Source: Deinandra increscens subsp. villosa
Lineage: Eukaryota; Streptophyta; Magnoliopsida; Asterales; Asteraceae
NCBI GenBank assembly: GCA_039602395.1
Contig: JBCNJP010000003.1
Span: forward strand, 21,373,896-21,437,895
Length of the DNA: 64,000 bases
Reading direction: 5' to 3'
Positions 43,240 through 55,677 of this stretch are shown piece by piece (position 1 is the stretch's first letter; every line of letters begins with the position of its first letter). The notes beneath the pieces are model-generated. The model was not told where the DNA came from, made no database searches, and saw nothing but the letters and a program-made list of their open reading frames with translations. The position numbers and the translations under genes are program-made.

Positions 43240-45190
43240 TGTGGCTCAAATCCTCACTGAAAATGGGAGAAGGGTAAAATATAAGTTGTATAAAAATAAA
43301 CTTATTTTCTACTTGCCATAAAAGAAATATTTTAATTTTTGAAATTTTTTTTGATTCAATGGGATTTAAGTCTTTGATAAATGGAGAAGTGACTTTTACG
43401 TACACGGTTTCTTGAAGAAAAAACGAATTTTCAAAAATTTTGAGCAGTACAAAGGCCATTTTTTTCCAAACGAGTTTTGTGTAAGGCTTGAATATGAACA
43501 AACAAAAACTCAAGACTTGCAGAATCTCATCCCCACACTTAAATTGCACACTGCCCTTAATGTGCCCGTGCGTAAGCAAAAAGAGAAACAATGAAAAATA
43601 AAGATTGAATGGGAAGGAGGAATTGGACATGGCGTCCCCACACTTAGACTTTTCAGGCGTCATGCTTTACCCGACATTCCCGTCCAACAAGATTATAGAT
43701 CTCATTACTTCCTTCATCCTGCTCAACACAAAAACCTGCAAAAGAAATAAAAACATAATATCCTAATGTTGGAGGTTTTGGTTGTTTGTTGGCACTTTTG
43801 TAGTAACAAAAGTGTTAATACAAAGTTGCGCCGGGCGAACCAAGACTTCCAACTTATTTATTAAAAAAGAAAAACATAACAACTTGGTTTATTTACGGGT
43901 CCCAAGTTCGACCCGGTTTTTATTTTACTGTTTATCAGGTGGCTTTTCTTTGAACCGTTTCTCACTCGTTCCAGTTAATTTTTTTCTTTCATTATCAGAT
44001 GGGAAAAATCTAATAACAATTTCAAAATAAGTTTTAAAAAGTTGAAACGAGTCGGGCCACCAAAACTTATACTTACCTGGACCAGATCTGGCGGTTGATT
44101 TGTCTTTTCTTCCTTTGACGGGTGCGTAGAAACGATCACAGACATCTTTGAGTGTGAAAACTCAAGGTGCTCGGGGAGCTCCTTGAGCTTGAGTGTGAAA
44201 ACTCAAGGTGTGCAGAAACGATCACAGACAAAATGCTTACAAGATCTTGCTTAAGTTAAAGTTCTTATAAACTCGATTACAAGAGTCAAAAACACCAAAT
44301 GGTTCAAAACCATAAGAGAGAAAGAGAAGAATTGAGCGGTTTGGAAGAATGGCCGGCCTCTCCTTATATAGATAACCTTTTGACACGACACGGGGGCGTG
44401 CTTTTGACAGCACGAGGCGTGTTGGTTCAGGCGGCACGGTCCGTGTCTTATCGGGCATGGGTCGTGCTATGTCAGAAGGTTGATCTTGAATCTTTGGTGT
44501 CAGGTAACACGGGGGCGTGCTCTTTGGATACGGGGGCGTGCCATGTCAGACGCTTGATTTGCAAATCTTTGTGTGCAGAAGCACGGGTCGTGCCAAGCCT
44601 GGCACGGGCCGTGTTGTGTCAGAAGGCCGATTTCCAAATTTTCTTGTATGAACGATTCTTTTGTTAGATTAGGCACGGGGCGTGCTAAGTCAGGGGCACG
44701 AGCGTGCTAAGTCAGAAAACTTTCAGACCCAAAAAAGCCAATTTTTAGTTTGGCACGACCCGTGTTAAAGTATGACACGGGGTGTGTTGACCACAAAATC
44801 ATCTTCCTCTCGCCGAGTAAATTAATTGAATGCCCTCATCTTCACACAGTCAACAGACCGGTCTGGAATATCTTGGATGTTCCAACAAACTCAATGAACG
44901 AACCATAGTACTACAAACCGACGATGAAGATTCAAAGAACAAACCAGAATGTTTAACCCATGAACCAAAACATTCGACCGACGAACCAGACTTAAACTTT
45001 CCGATTTTGATGATTTTGAACTTTTTGGAACGAGAATGACATCAGGTAAGCTAGAAATATGACAATACGAACACTTAGAGAGCATAATTAAGATCAGAAA
45101 CACAGAAAATGATGAAAAAGTGAAGAAAACCCACTTTCTCTCACTATAATGTTTTGAAAATGATCAAATCAGACCAGTAGAGCAACCTGG
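43240..45190 (-). mobile_element. Minus-strand LTR-retrotransposon debris with palindrome array
   Basis: CCCCACACTTA blocks near 43530 and 43637, a TATATAAGG box on the minus strand near 44365, and a cluster of GGCACGGGCCGTG palindromes look like the 3' region and LTR of a Gypsy (Athila/Tat-like) element. No coding domain survives; the 146-codon minus frame at 43663-43223 has no recognised motif. The part from about 44830 to 45190 is the leader of the next Copia LTR. Confidence 0.45.
44385..44795. repeat. Array of GCACGGG-CCGTGC palindromes
   Basis: About ten imperfect palindromes of the type GGCACGGGCCGTGTT or CACGGGGCGTGCTAAGTCAG recur at irregular 20-60 base spacing, often followed by a GTCAGAAGG tag. 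They lie downstream, in minus-strand terms upstream, of a TATA box. Confidence 0.82.
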
Positions 45191-45193
45191 ATT

Positions 45194-45525
45194 GCTCTGA
45201 TACCACTTGTAAATACCTGGATGGATCTTACTACTAGTAGAATGATCACAATTAATGAGACAAAGAGGTAAATAAGCTTTGTATTTTGATCACTTGTAGA
45301 AACAATGTTACAAAGCTCTCTGGTACTCTGTCACTCTAAAACCACACAGACAAATGACAGAATGACTCAGAAGCTTATGTCAACTAGACATGCCAATCTA
45401 TTTATAGAGTTGGCTGTTCAACGAACCAAGCAGGCAACAGACCAATGGTTCGCTGCTCACAAACCATTGGTTTGTGGCTTGCTTCGTTGACATTCATTAA
45501 TAACATTCATTAATCTCCTACTACA
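45194..45525 (-). repeat. Copia 5' LTR and primer binding site, minus strand (C4)
   Basis: The LTR at 45208-45525 (318 bases, TGTAGTAGGAG...GTATTTACA on the minus strand) has TATAAATAG near 45398-45406. It is followed, 2 bases on, by the exact priming site TGGTATCAGAGC (45205-45194). The leader continues to about 44830 with AACGAACC-type repeats; no gag remains. Confidence 0.8.
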
Positions 45526-46161
45526 GAGTATGGGAAACCAAAATTCGTACAATTAAAGTTGTAAGAATACGTACGTTATTAGTAGAAAGCAATAACAATC
45601 AGTACTCTAAGCTCGATCGTAAATTTCAAAAAATCTTTAGATGACGAGTTAGGCTCAAACAAGTTGAAGCAATACTCAAGTTGAAGCAATACTCGTGTGC
45701 GATTACCTTTTGTTTTGTAAGAATTGCGTGTGAACCAGAAAAAGAAACAAGGTCACCTACGGCGGTGATGCGGTTGACGCAAGACGGTGCTCGCAGTGGC
45801 TGTAAGCGGTCATTTGTGTTATATACGAGGGGTAAAAAGAGTCATTAACTAACAAATGTTTCCGGACTATATAGACAAACTTTTTAACCTAAATTATAAT
45901 TTTTCAAGCTTGAAGACGAATGGTGAGTTAGAAGGACTATCACGGTATTATATATATACAATGAAAATTGATAAATGAATAGTAAACTTTTTGTTTCTCA
46001 TAGTTTGGCCACGTGACTTTGGTGCTTTGACGCTTTCTACCCCTAAACTTTTTACAATTTGTTTATTTTTTAATTCTCATAGTTTGGCCACGTGACTTTG
46101 GTGCTTTAACGCTTTCTACCCCTAAACTTTTACAATTTGCTTTTTAATGAAATAGTAAACT
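45526..46161. repeat. Simple-texture repeat region left of the Harbinger-like element
   Basis: Two copies of CTCATAGTTTGGCCACGTGA plus trailing bases (about 46001 and 46077) belong to the same repeat as 49979-50690. The transposon at 46165 is inserted in it. No gene is seen. Confidence 0.65.
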
Positions 46162-46164
46162 TTA

Positions 46165-49100
46165 GGGGCCGTTTAGTTGTGGAAAATGTTTTCTAGTTTT
46201 TCATTTTTAGTTTTCTAGAAAATGAAATGAGTTTTCCATCTCTAGAAAACACATGAAAATTTTTGAAAATGCGTTCAAATTTGAAAGATGGAATTTTCAT
46301 TTTCAAAATTAGAAAACTAGAAAACATGTTCAAATCAACATTTTTCTATTTGTTTTCTATCTCTATATTTCATTAGATTTCCTTACATATGACAAATTAA
46401 AAAACAAAAGTATTGAAATTACCCTATATATACAAAATACAACCCATGGTACAACTTCTAAAACATAATGTACAACCCAACAATGCACACAATGTACTAC
46501 TCTTTATGCATAGTTTACAACCCCTAAAGCATGGAAATTGTGTCACACTGTTTTAGCAACAATTGCCTCTACAGTTCATTTGTTCTGTTCGACCATCTCC
46601 CCTCCTTACCTGCTTGGACTTGCTTCAATCATCCCTCAACTGCTCACTCCCATACCTAGCTTTCTCTCTGCATCAAGATCTGCTCAGAGATGAACTCACA
46701 CGACATCAGAGCTCTTTCTCTCAAACCCTAATATCGCAGCCGTCGCCTACTCATCCTCACATGAGTTCTTCACTGTTTGTCTCAAATCGATCATAGCAAG
46801 GTTAGTTTTCAAGTGAATTTGTAACATGTTTGTGGATTTTTGTTTTTTTCTTTCCAAGAAGGACTCGAATGTCATCGTTGCTCTCGCACTGTTTCCATCC
46901 TCCGATCGTCCATGTTCTCCCATATTCGGACCCAGGCGCGATTCCAGCGGCAGCGGTGGGTTTTCTCCCCTTCTCAGCCGTGTTCCGGCGAGCCAGCGGC
47001 GGCGGCTGTGGTTCTTTGCCTCAGCCGGCGAATTCCAGCCTTCCCTCTTGATTTCCGGCGACCTAATGTCGCGATTCCCACTGGTTTCCTACTAATTTTG
47101 TGTAAGTTGTGTTCTGAATCTTTGAGGTTTGATTGTAGCTTTGATTTAATTGATTATGTGTTGTTGAAGTAGTATAAATTCAAAATTTTGTATGTTACGA
47201 TTTATTTCTCAATTGTTGCAGCCCAAAATCGGAATCGATTAACATGTCATCTTGGCCAGTGTTATGGCTAGAATAATGCTCCAAAAAGGTGGGGATAACA
47301 ACTCGCCATCTGTATGAAAGGGTCTAAAATGGCTATTAGATGGTTTTGATTTCGTAACTACAAACTTTATCAATAGCGGTATGATTTTGGATTTTGATTA
47401 TCTAATTCAGGTGTTTTAATTCAACCCATTAAACTTAAATGTGTTTGAATTACCTTTGAGCAATTCATAAATGTTAAGATGTTTGGATTTGTTTACTTTT
47501 GATTACTATCAAGTGTTTTTTAGGAAGAGAAATAGTACGTGGAAGATTATTGGTCTGCAAATCAGATGGTATTAGTCAATAGCCAAGATCTCATACTTCT
47601 TACTGGTGGGTCTAATTGGAATTGCCTATTAGAGCGATATTGAGTGAGTTGGAATGGTGTTGAGTTTGAGTTATGTGTATTTACATCCTTATCAAGGTAA
47701 TACCACATCTCCACTTCATTATTTTGTTATGCTCAATTAAAGAACACATAGAGCATGGCTCATGAAAATTGTTTTATCTGTGAATAAAGCAAATGTCTGG
47801 ACATGTCACTTATCCATTTCATTTATTTTCTGATAAAAAATGAATGGTTTAATTGGTTCTACAAAGAACCCTCCCCTATTAAGTAATGTGTAATTCATAA
47901 ATTACATTTATGAGAACAGAGCATATTAAGAAACGGATTTTTGTCAAATTATTTTCCTAATATGGATATTAGTTACATCAAAATTTTGGGAAGGATAAGG
48001 GCAGGTTATTTTTTGATCATTTAAGGTTGTGAAGGTTGCATTGTCATATGAATTGTTTCTATGATGATTTAAGCGATAATCATCTCAATTGGTGGTTTCT
48101 TCCTGAATTTGATCAAGATCATCGTGATCATGGGGTGGACTATACTTATTTTAATACATGACTATTATACTTGGCAATGCATACTGATTGGGAGGGTGGT
48201 TATTTTCCCATTACCCTTAATTTCACTGAAGATTATCCAAGCAAGCCACCAAATTGCAAATTCCCCCAAGAGTTCTTCCACCCCAATGTTTATCCATCTG
48301 GAACTGTTTGTCTATCAATACTCAATGAAGACAACGTATGCTTTTATTATCCTCATTAAGCCATAAAAATATTATTCAAGTCTATTAGCAAATTTGATGC
48401 ATATCTGTTATCTATAGGGTTGGAGACCACTATAACTGTCAAACAAATTCTAATCGGCATCCAGGATTTGCTCGACTCACCGAACCCTGCTGATCCTACT
48501 CAAACCGAGGGATTTCATCTGTTTATTCAGGTAATCATGCTCAATATATGTAAATTTATATCATCGATTTGTCATGAACACTTGGTCTGAATTTTACAAA
48601 ATTATATCGTGTGTAGGATACCGTGGAGTACAAGAAAAAGATCAGCTAAAGGGTACATCATTTGTAGAAGTTAAATATGAAATTATGGAATTGAGCCTCC
48701 TACTACTCACAAGCTATAAACCCTAAGCAAGGAATTGGTAAGCATGGCTTATTCTTCCTGTTCTTTCTTTTAATCCAAATTGGTTATAGAAGAATCAGAA
48801 AAAATACTTAAAATAACAGTGAATGCACTTATTAAATAGGTGTTATATGCAATGCCAAATTGTCAATGTTATTTACATAATAGAATGCTCACATAAAAAG
48901 TCTATGATGCAAATTTAAATCCTTCTTGCAAGAATTGTTCATATAAAAAGTCAATGTTATTTACATAGTAGAATGCTAATTAATTGGTTGAATCGTCCAT
49001 ATTTGAATCCCTTCTTGCAGGAATTGGATGCACTAATATTTGAGCTTAGAGAATGGATTGTTTGCTTAGAAATGTTGTGATGTTTGGTTTCTTCGTTTAA

Positions 49101-49978
49101 AATTGACATATTCGGCGCGTAAAGACCCCTCTGCAAAGCGCGGGTCGCAAAATTGACATATTTGACCTATTTTTTTAGATAAGTGTCAATGATTAGGGGT
49201 TGTATATTGACTTTTGTTTTTGCAAATAAGGATACAGGATGAACAATTTCAGATTCAGCTCCAAAAGGTACACTGCCTTCAACTATGTAGGTAACTCTAC
49301 AAACAGTTTCATATTTTTGAATTATGATATAGAGTAATAGAACTAATTACAACTTCGTTATTGTTTACGATTGTGAAGTTGGGGATTATATTACATTAGT
49401 AGATGTAAAAGACCATATCAGGGTGTGTCCAGGAACAACCTTTTGGTAATATATATGATGTTCCTCATCTTTATATTAATCGAGTCTCTAATTGTATATT
49501 AGTTCGCTTATTAGCATGTTGGATGTTATCACAGGATTTAGGTGGGAAGTAGAAAACATACGTCACCTATGTTATAGCTTACCTAACCGCACTTTTTAAA
49601 TGGGTCGGCTCCGCGGCAACGCGCGGGTCGTCCTACTTGTAAAACACATAAAGTAAAGACAATACATATATAAAAGATTTAAAACAATAAGTATTTCTTA
49701 ACGGGGGAGAGGTCGAGCGGCTGTGCGTATAAACCCTAGAAAATGAACGCCCATTTTCTTTTGTATATATTTGGAAAACGAAAATAGAAATCAAAAAACC
49801 GTAAAAAAGGTGTTTTCCATTTTTAATTAAAATTTAGAAAACACTATTTTCTGTTTTCCTGGAAAACGTTTTCTAAAAAATACAATTTGAACGCGTTTTC
49901 TGTTTTCCTTGTTTTCTTGGAAAATGGAAATGGAAAACACCCCCTGTTTTCCACAACTAAACGCGCCCTTAGGTTTTC
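46165..49978. mobile_element. PIF/Harbinger-like element carrying SCE1 exons
   Basis: It starts GGGGCCGTTTAGTTGTGGAA and ends with the near-complement TTCCACAACTAAACGCGCCC. It is flanked by TTA on both sides (46162-46164 and 49979-49981). The inverted similarity (GAAAAC-rich) extends about 150 bases inward. The 3.8-kb element has no transposase frame that I can see. It carries a broken SUMO-conjugating enzyme gene and a GC-rich patch (46880-47090) of unknown origin. The TTA target and GGGSCNGTTT ends fit PIF/Harbinger better than hAT. Confidence 0.72.
48171..48648 (+). pseudogene. SCE1: Broken SUMO-conjugating enzyme E2 (SCE1/UBC9) copy
   Basis: There are three exon blocks. First, 48171-48336 reads HTDWEGGYFPITLNFTEDYP, then SKPPNCKFPQEFFHPNVYPS and GTVCLSILNEDN; the catalytic Cys in GTVCL is present (codon at about 48309). 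Second, about 48419-48530 reads GWRP, then a 1-base deletion shifts the frame, then ITVKQILIGIQDLLDSPNPA and TQTEGFHLFIQ before GTAATC. Third, about 48618-48651 reads DTVEYKKKIS then a stop, short of the family end. Introns at the family positions are kept. The N-terminal exons (about 55 residues) are missing. UBC9-type enzymes of about 160 residues transfer SUMO to target lysines in nucleus and cytoplasm; this copy cannot. Confidence 0.85.
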
Positions 49979-49981
49979 ATA

Positions 49982-50690
49982 ACTTGGCCACATATGTTTC
50001 ATACTTTTACGTTTTCTACCCTCTAACTTTTAAAGTTTTTTTGTAAGTTTTGTTGTCTTATACTTTGGCTACGAAATTTTTAACTTTTCTACTTTCGTTT
50101 TTAGTATACTTTTATATTTTATACTTTCATCATAAGACTTTTAGACTTTTACGTTTTATAACCCTTAACTTTTGAACTTTCATTTTTATTCGACTACTTT
50201 TATTTTTTTATTATATTTGAAGAGTTTTAGACTTTTACGATGACTTTTATCATAGTTTTATACTTCGCCGAAGTTTTTTTTTTAAAGTTTTGTTGTCTTC
50301 TACTTTGGCAACGAAACTTTTAACTTTTTATTTTCATTTTTAGTATACTTTTACCACAAGACTTTTAGACTTTTACGTTTTGTACCCCTTAACTTTTTAA
50401 CTCTCTAACTTTTAAAGTTTTTTTTTGTTTTAAGTTTTGTTGTCTTATACTTTGACCACGAAACTTTTAACTTTTTTACTTTCATTTTTAGTATACTTTT
50501 ATATTTTATACTTTCATCACGAAACTTTTAGACTTTTAGACTTTTACGTTTTATACCCCTTAACTTTTTTAACTTTCGTTATAGTTTTATACTTTCACCA
50601 CGAGACTTTTAGACTATTACGTTTTATACCACTTAATTTTTTGACTTTCTTTCAGTATACAAATTCAACCCCATAACAACACGCGGGGTG
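49982..50690. repeat. CTTTTACGTTTTATACCCCT-type degenerate repeats
   Basis: Short units such as ACTTTTAGACTTTTACGTTT and ATACTTTCACCACGAGACTT repeat irregularly. The 79-codon frame in it is a low-complexity artefact. Confidence 0.75.
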
Positions 50691-50791
50691 GTAACCATCT
50701 CGTTTTCTCTAAAGTATTTTCTCTAAACTTGAAGACTAAAGTTGAAATTAGAAGGGCTATCACGGTAATTTTCTCTAAATTTAACTCTGTT

Positions 50792-50804
50792 AAAACCCTA
50801 ACCC
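50792..50804 (+). promoter_or_regulatory. Telo-box motif upstream of prolyl-tRNA synthetase copy A
   Basis: AAAACCCTAACCC lies about 150 bases before the candidate first exon. AAACCCTAA telo boxes are common near the start of plant translation-related genes. Copy B has a matching AACCCTAACCC at 55667-55677. Confidence 0.45.
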
Positions 50805-50942
50805 GCTGTAAATTTTCAAACCTCGTCTCTCTCTTTGATCCTTCATCGATTCATCGTTCCTGAAGGCGAAAATCATAACCACTGCCATCCGTTGCTTCTC
50901 AGGATAAGAATCGGAAGCTCGCAACCCGTTGCTTCTCAGGAT

Positions 50943-53900
50943 ATGGTGTCGCGATCGCTTTCGGTGCAGTTCCTTGTTTGATTTTCTGATTTTGTTCACT
51001 ATTAGCCTTTTTTTTTTGGTTTTTGGTAAATTCGAAAGCGAAGTAATCGGATGTAACCTGGCTTTCTCTTTTGCTTTGATTATAATACTATTTGATCTGA
51101 TTGTAACCTGAATTTCTCTCCACATCTGTTTGAAGTTTGATTAGGAAAGTGTGTTTTTACTTAGTTGTGTAATTTGCTCATCTGTACCTTTGATTGCAGT
51201 TGGAAGCCGAAGAATGTCCTGATATTGCCAAATCCAGCAGTAAGTTGCTCTGCAATCGTTAATATAGTCATTTACTTGGATAACGTGTTGACCGATTAAA
51301 ACATGGTCATTGCTAAAACCCTACTTTAAAAAATAAAATACAAAAAATAAAATACAAAAGGACAAACAATTATAATACTAAAAAGGTAACGGTGTGTAAA
51401 AAATAAAGCTAATAAAATGCTTTAAAAAACAATCTAAAATGAATTAATAAAAAACCAAAGGGCATTTGCTTCAATACTATGAGGATGATTTTTAGAGTTT
51501 GCTAATTTGAAATCTCAAGTTCAAACGTGAATCAAGGAGGTTTTCCCAAGTGGTGAGATTTTCTCTATGGTGTTTCTGGGTGAGTCAAGCCTGGAGTGTC
51601 AAATCCTGTATGGACGTTTGCAATCCCGTCTCAGGAAGGCTCACTCGGATATTTGAGATTTGTTATAGTTTCAAACGCCGTTAAAAAAGTATAAATTAAA
51701 AAACTAAATTAAATAATATAAAAATAGTTATAATAAAATCTATACGGTGTAAAACTAAACTAAAACAAAAAAACTGAAAACAGTTATTAAATAATAGGGT
51801 GTCATGTGAAACATCACCGTAGCTGGCCACGTGGCTGTTACTGTTCACATTAACTTAAGTTTGTTATATTGTATAATATAATTTTGATTTTGATTAGTGA
51901 GTCAAAAGTTTATTGGTTTCAACTCCGTTTTTGTGACTGCAGAGGGAAGTAAGAATGAAACTGGTCTATGTCTTACCAATTCCAAAGACTGCAACTTTAT
52001 GGAATGGTATTTTGAGGTATTTGGTTTGTGTATTGTTTTTTTATAGGCTGCACTTGTGTAGTTTAACTATGAAGTGCATGGGGGCTGAATATATCATGGT
52101 TACACACTTACATTTAATCATGCTTGGTTTTATACCCACATCATAAAGATTTCATTCCAAAGTTGAACTCGTATGTGTAAAACCATTGGACTGTAATTGG
52201 ATCTTAACTCATATTTTCTTTGACTCTCACAGGTTCTTAGAAATGGTGAAATGATTGAAGATTACGATGTGTCTGGCTGTTACACCCTCCGGCCATGGGC
52301 AATGGGAATTTGGGAAAGAATGCAAGTAAGAATGGAACTATAACTATAGTCACATATACATATTTTGGTACTTTCATTACTCTTTTTCCCCCACATTATT
52401 CTTGCTTCAGGAATTCTTCAATCTAGAAATCGAGAAGATGGATGTTGAACCCTGCAATTTCCCGCTATTTGTGTCCAATGATGCACTACAAAAACACAAG
52501 GATCACATAGAGCGTTTTGCTTCTGAGGTAACTTTATGAGCTTAGTAACTTCACATTCATCTCAGTGGCTCTTTTTTGTTGTCCAAGTTCTGTTTTCTTA
52601 GTTTCATATTTTTCAGGTTGTTTGGGTCACAAAATCAGGTGACTCTGGTTTGGAGGTTCCCATTGCCATCCGGCCAACTAGTGAAACTGTCATGTATCCC
52701 TCTTTTTCTAAGAGGATAAGGGGACACCGTGACTTGCCACTAAAGCTTAATCAGTGGGTCAATGTTGTTCGATGGGAGCTGAGTGATCCTATTCCATTTA
52801 TCAGGTGCTACTTCTGATCCTATGATTTCGATTACTGATTTACTCTTCCTGTCTGCATTTCAATATCTAGCTTTCCATTATTGTAGGACCCGTGAGTTTA
52901 GTTGGCAAGAAGGACACACTGCTTTTGCAACAAAAGTGGAGGCAGACACCGAGGTATAGGAATAAACTACACACACACACTTTGAAAATAAAAACCAAAA
53001 TTGTTTTTTATAAGGGCATCCATCTGACCGTGACTAATGATGTATTTTAGGTTCTTGAAATCCTTGAGTTGTATAGACGTGTGTATGAGGAGTACTTGGC
53101 TGTCCCTGTTTTGAAAGGGGAAAAGAGTGAGATGGAGAAGTTTGCTGGCGGGCTCTATACTACTACTGTCGCGGTACTTATAAGACACTAAAAGTGGCAT
53201 TTTCGAATAGTTTACTTATGAATGCGTGGATCTTGGTTATTTTTCTCTATTCTCTAACCGGCCAAACAGCTAAAACTAAAGCTTAAAAAAATTTAAAGTG
53301 TATATTTGATGCATAAACTTGCTAGATGAATTTTATGCAAGGATTTTGATGCCTATATCACTTATATACTGTTATTATAAATTATTATAAAAAGTTATGA
53401 GGGCCATAAACAATTATAATGAAGGTTAGGGATCATTGACATCTATATAAATTTTATTATATATGAATTTTTTAAGAATGTTTTCATGATAATTTCTCCC
53501 GTGTTTGCCAGGCCTTCATTCCACATGCTGGTCGAGGGGTGCATGGTGCAACTTCACATTCCTTAGGCCAGAACTTTGCTGAAGTGTTTGATATCAAGTT
53601 TGAAGATGAAAATGGAGAAAAGGCTAAGGTCTGGCAGAATTCGTGGGCATATAGTACCAGAACGGTAACCAATAATTTTTTATAGTTTCTGTAAAAAATA
53701 GTTAACCTGTATGTAACACGTTTCGATGTATAAATGTACTGTTTGTAGATTGGGGTGATGGTGATGTGTCACAGTGATGATAAAGGCCTGGTGTTGCCCC
53801 CTAAAGTTTCAGAAATACAAGTTATTCTGGTTCCCGTGCCTTACAAAGATGATGTGAAAGAGATAACAGATGCATGTTATGCTGCTGTGAAGAGTTTATG

Positions 53901-55476
53901 TGATTCAGGTATCCGTGCCGAAGCGGACCTTAGAGAGGATTATTCACCTGGTTGGAAGTACCGTCACTGGGAAATGAAAGGTGTACCCCTGAGGATTAAA
54001 ATAGGACCGAAGAACATTGCTAATAACAAGGTAAGATAGATGATACTCATTCGACCGGCATACTTACTATGGGTCAATTTTGTACTATTCTTCTAAAACT
54101 TAGTTAAAGCAATACTTGGTAGAGGGTAAAGTCTTTTTCAATTCATAGAATATCCTAACATGTTCTATTAGAAGATTTAGACTGCTGATGTAATAATATT
54201 GGTCTCCTAATCATAATTAATGCATTAGCTATTTACAATAAAACAAATAAATGGGCAAGAATGTGTTTGCCAGACTTGGTCGGTTACCAACACAAAAATG
54301 ACGCGTGAATTTCAAGTCCTAAATGGAAAACATGATGATGTGTGTTTTCAGGTGCGAGCTGTTCGTCGTGATAATGGAGAAAAAGTCTGCATTGCGATGG
54401 CAGATTTGGTCGATACAGTGAAGGATATGTTGGATACTATCCAACAAAGCATGTTTGATGTTGCTAAGCAAAAACGAGATGCTTCTGTTGTAGTTACAAA
54501 AACTTGGGATGAATTCATTGAAGCATTAGGTCAAAAGAAATTGATCTTGGCTCCATGGTGCGATGAAGAGGTAACTCTCCAACCAAACAAGCAAAACTTT
54601 TTGTTCATATTTTTATTCAACTCTTACAGAAATAACATCTTAATAAATAACTAATGCGTTTAGGAGGATGTATTTAATCCGTATTTTATAAAAAGGGCCC
54701 AAAATGGGTTTACTAGTTTGGCTCACATTCATTTATTTATGATTATGTTTCAGGAAGTCGAGAAGGAGGTGAAAACAAAGACAAAAGGGGAGACAGGGTC
54801 GGCTAAGACACTTTGTTCTCCTTTTGACCAGCCTGAGCTTCCTGAAGGTATGCATGTCAATTTAACAAACAAAGATGAGGGCAAACAATTGAGTCGATTG
54901 ATTTGGCAAACAGTGCGAGTTGGGTAACCAGTGAAAACTGATCTAAGTTTGGGCCAATTTAGGATGGTTGACCCACAAACTCATTCATCATGTTTGACCC
55001 ATTTCCTTTGATTTAGGGTGGGTTGAACACTTGGATCATTTTTGTTGTTTTTGCTATATGTACACTGTATTCTATATTTGTTTTCACCTTTTGGATTGCT
55101 TATTTGAATGCTTATGTAGCTTTATTCTTTCTTTCTTGTGACAGGCACATTATGCTTTGCATCAGGGAAACCTGCAAAAAAATGGACATACTGGGCACGA
55201 AGTTTTCAGCATCGTGATATGGACCATCCATACCCGCTGACCTGTTCGGAAGCCCAAGCCCCGGTCCAACCCGTACGACCCATGAGGAAGGCAGAAGTCC
55301 CAAAAGATATCAAGACTAAGTCATCCCATGATTCCCATGTGCCATTCTCATACACACATCTAGTTATCCATATTCCCATGCATTTCCTTTTTCCTTGTTT
55401 ACATGATTTCCACTTTTACTTTCTGTTTCTTAGGATTTTTAGTATTTATGTTTCGTGTGAAGAAATAAAAAGATAA
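50943..55476 (+). CDS. Prolyl-tRNA synthetase, cytosolic type, copy A (start and stop changed)
   Basis: It would charge tRNA-Pro with proline. By comparison with copy B the exons are 51200-51239, 51943-52016, 52233-52325, 52411-52527, 52617-52804, 52887-52953, 53051-53173, 53512-53664, 53749-54030, 54352-54570, 54754-54847 and 55145-55476, all open, with GT-AG edges. Class II landmarks are present: LRPWAMGIW, RPTSETVMYPSF, NVVRWE, GATSHSLGQNF, NSWAYSTR, DDKGLVLPP, and the C-terminal LCSPFDQPELPEG and KKWTYW. The ancestral ATG is out of frame (ATG TCC TGA). An alternative is the ATG at 50943 spliced at 50963/51200, giving MVSRSLS-LEAEECP in frame, about 600 residues. The family end (RSY-stop) is changed to RSF-Gln (TAG to CAG at 55207-55209), adding about 89 residues with an aromatic, hydrophobic tail. 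It is either a diverging paralogue or an early pseudogene. Confidence 0.78.
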
Positions 55477-55666
55477 GAAGAAAATTGCCCCAAGTTACTT
55501 GAGTTCTTAAATTTTGCAAGTTTAATTTTTTTTGGTTTCGTTTCTATCACATCGCAGCCCGCCTGACGGGCAAGTCCATGTTGGCTACGGACGGTTGTCA
55601 AGGGCTCGCGATGCCGCTGGTCCAAGCACCATAAATTTAACTCTAAAAACTAAAGATCTTCTATTT

Positions 55667-55677
55667 AACCCTAACCC
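55667..55677 (+). promoter_or_regulatory. Telo-box motif upstream of copy B
   Basis: AACCCTAACCC lies 280 bases before the start codon and matches the placement in copy A. Intron 1 just downstream carries a diverged internal duplication with two similar acceptor sites (near 55820 and 55930). Confidence 0.45.

Noticed and set aside
44385..44795. CRISPR-like or rho-independent terminator-like palindromes
   Set aside because: This is nuclear plant DNA; the array sits in retrotransposon sequence with uneven spacing.
46826..47172. Three overlapping plus frames in a GC-rich patch
   Set aside because: All three frames are open because of base composition; none has a recognisable motif.
50437..50676. 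79-codon plus frame rich in Phe, Leu and Tyr
   Set aside because: It lies in a degenerate CTTTTACGTTTT repeat and its peptide is low complexity.
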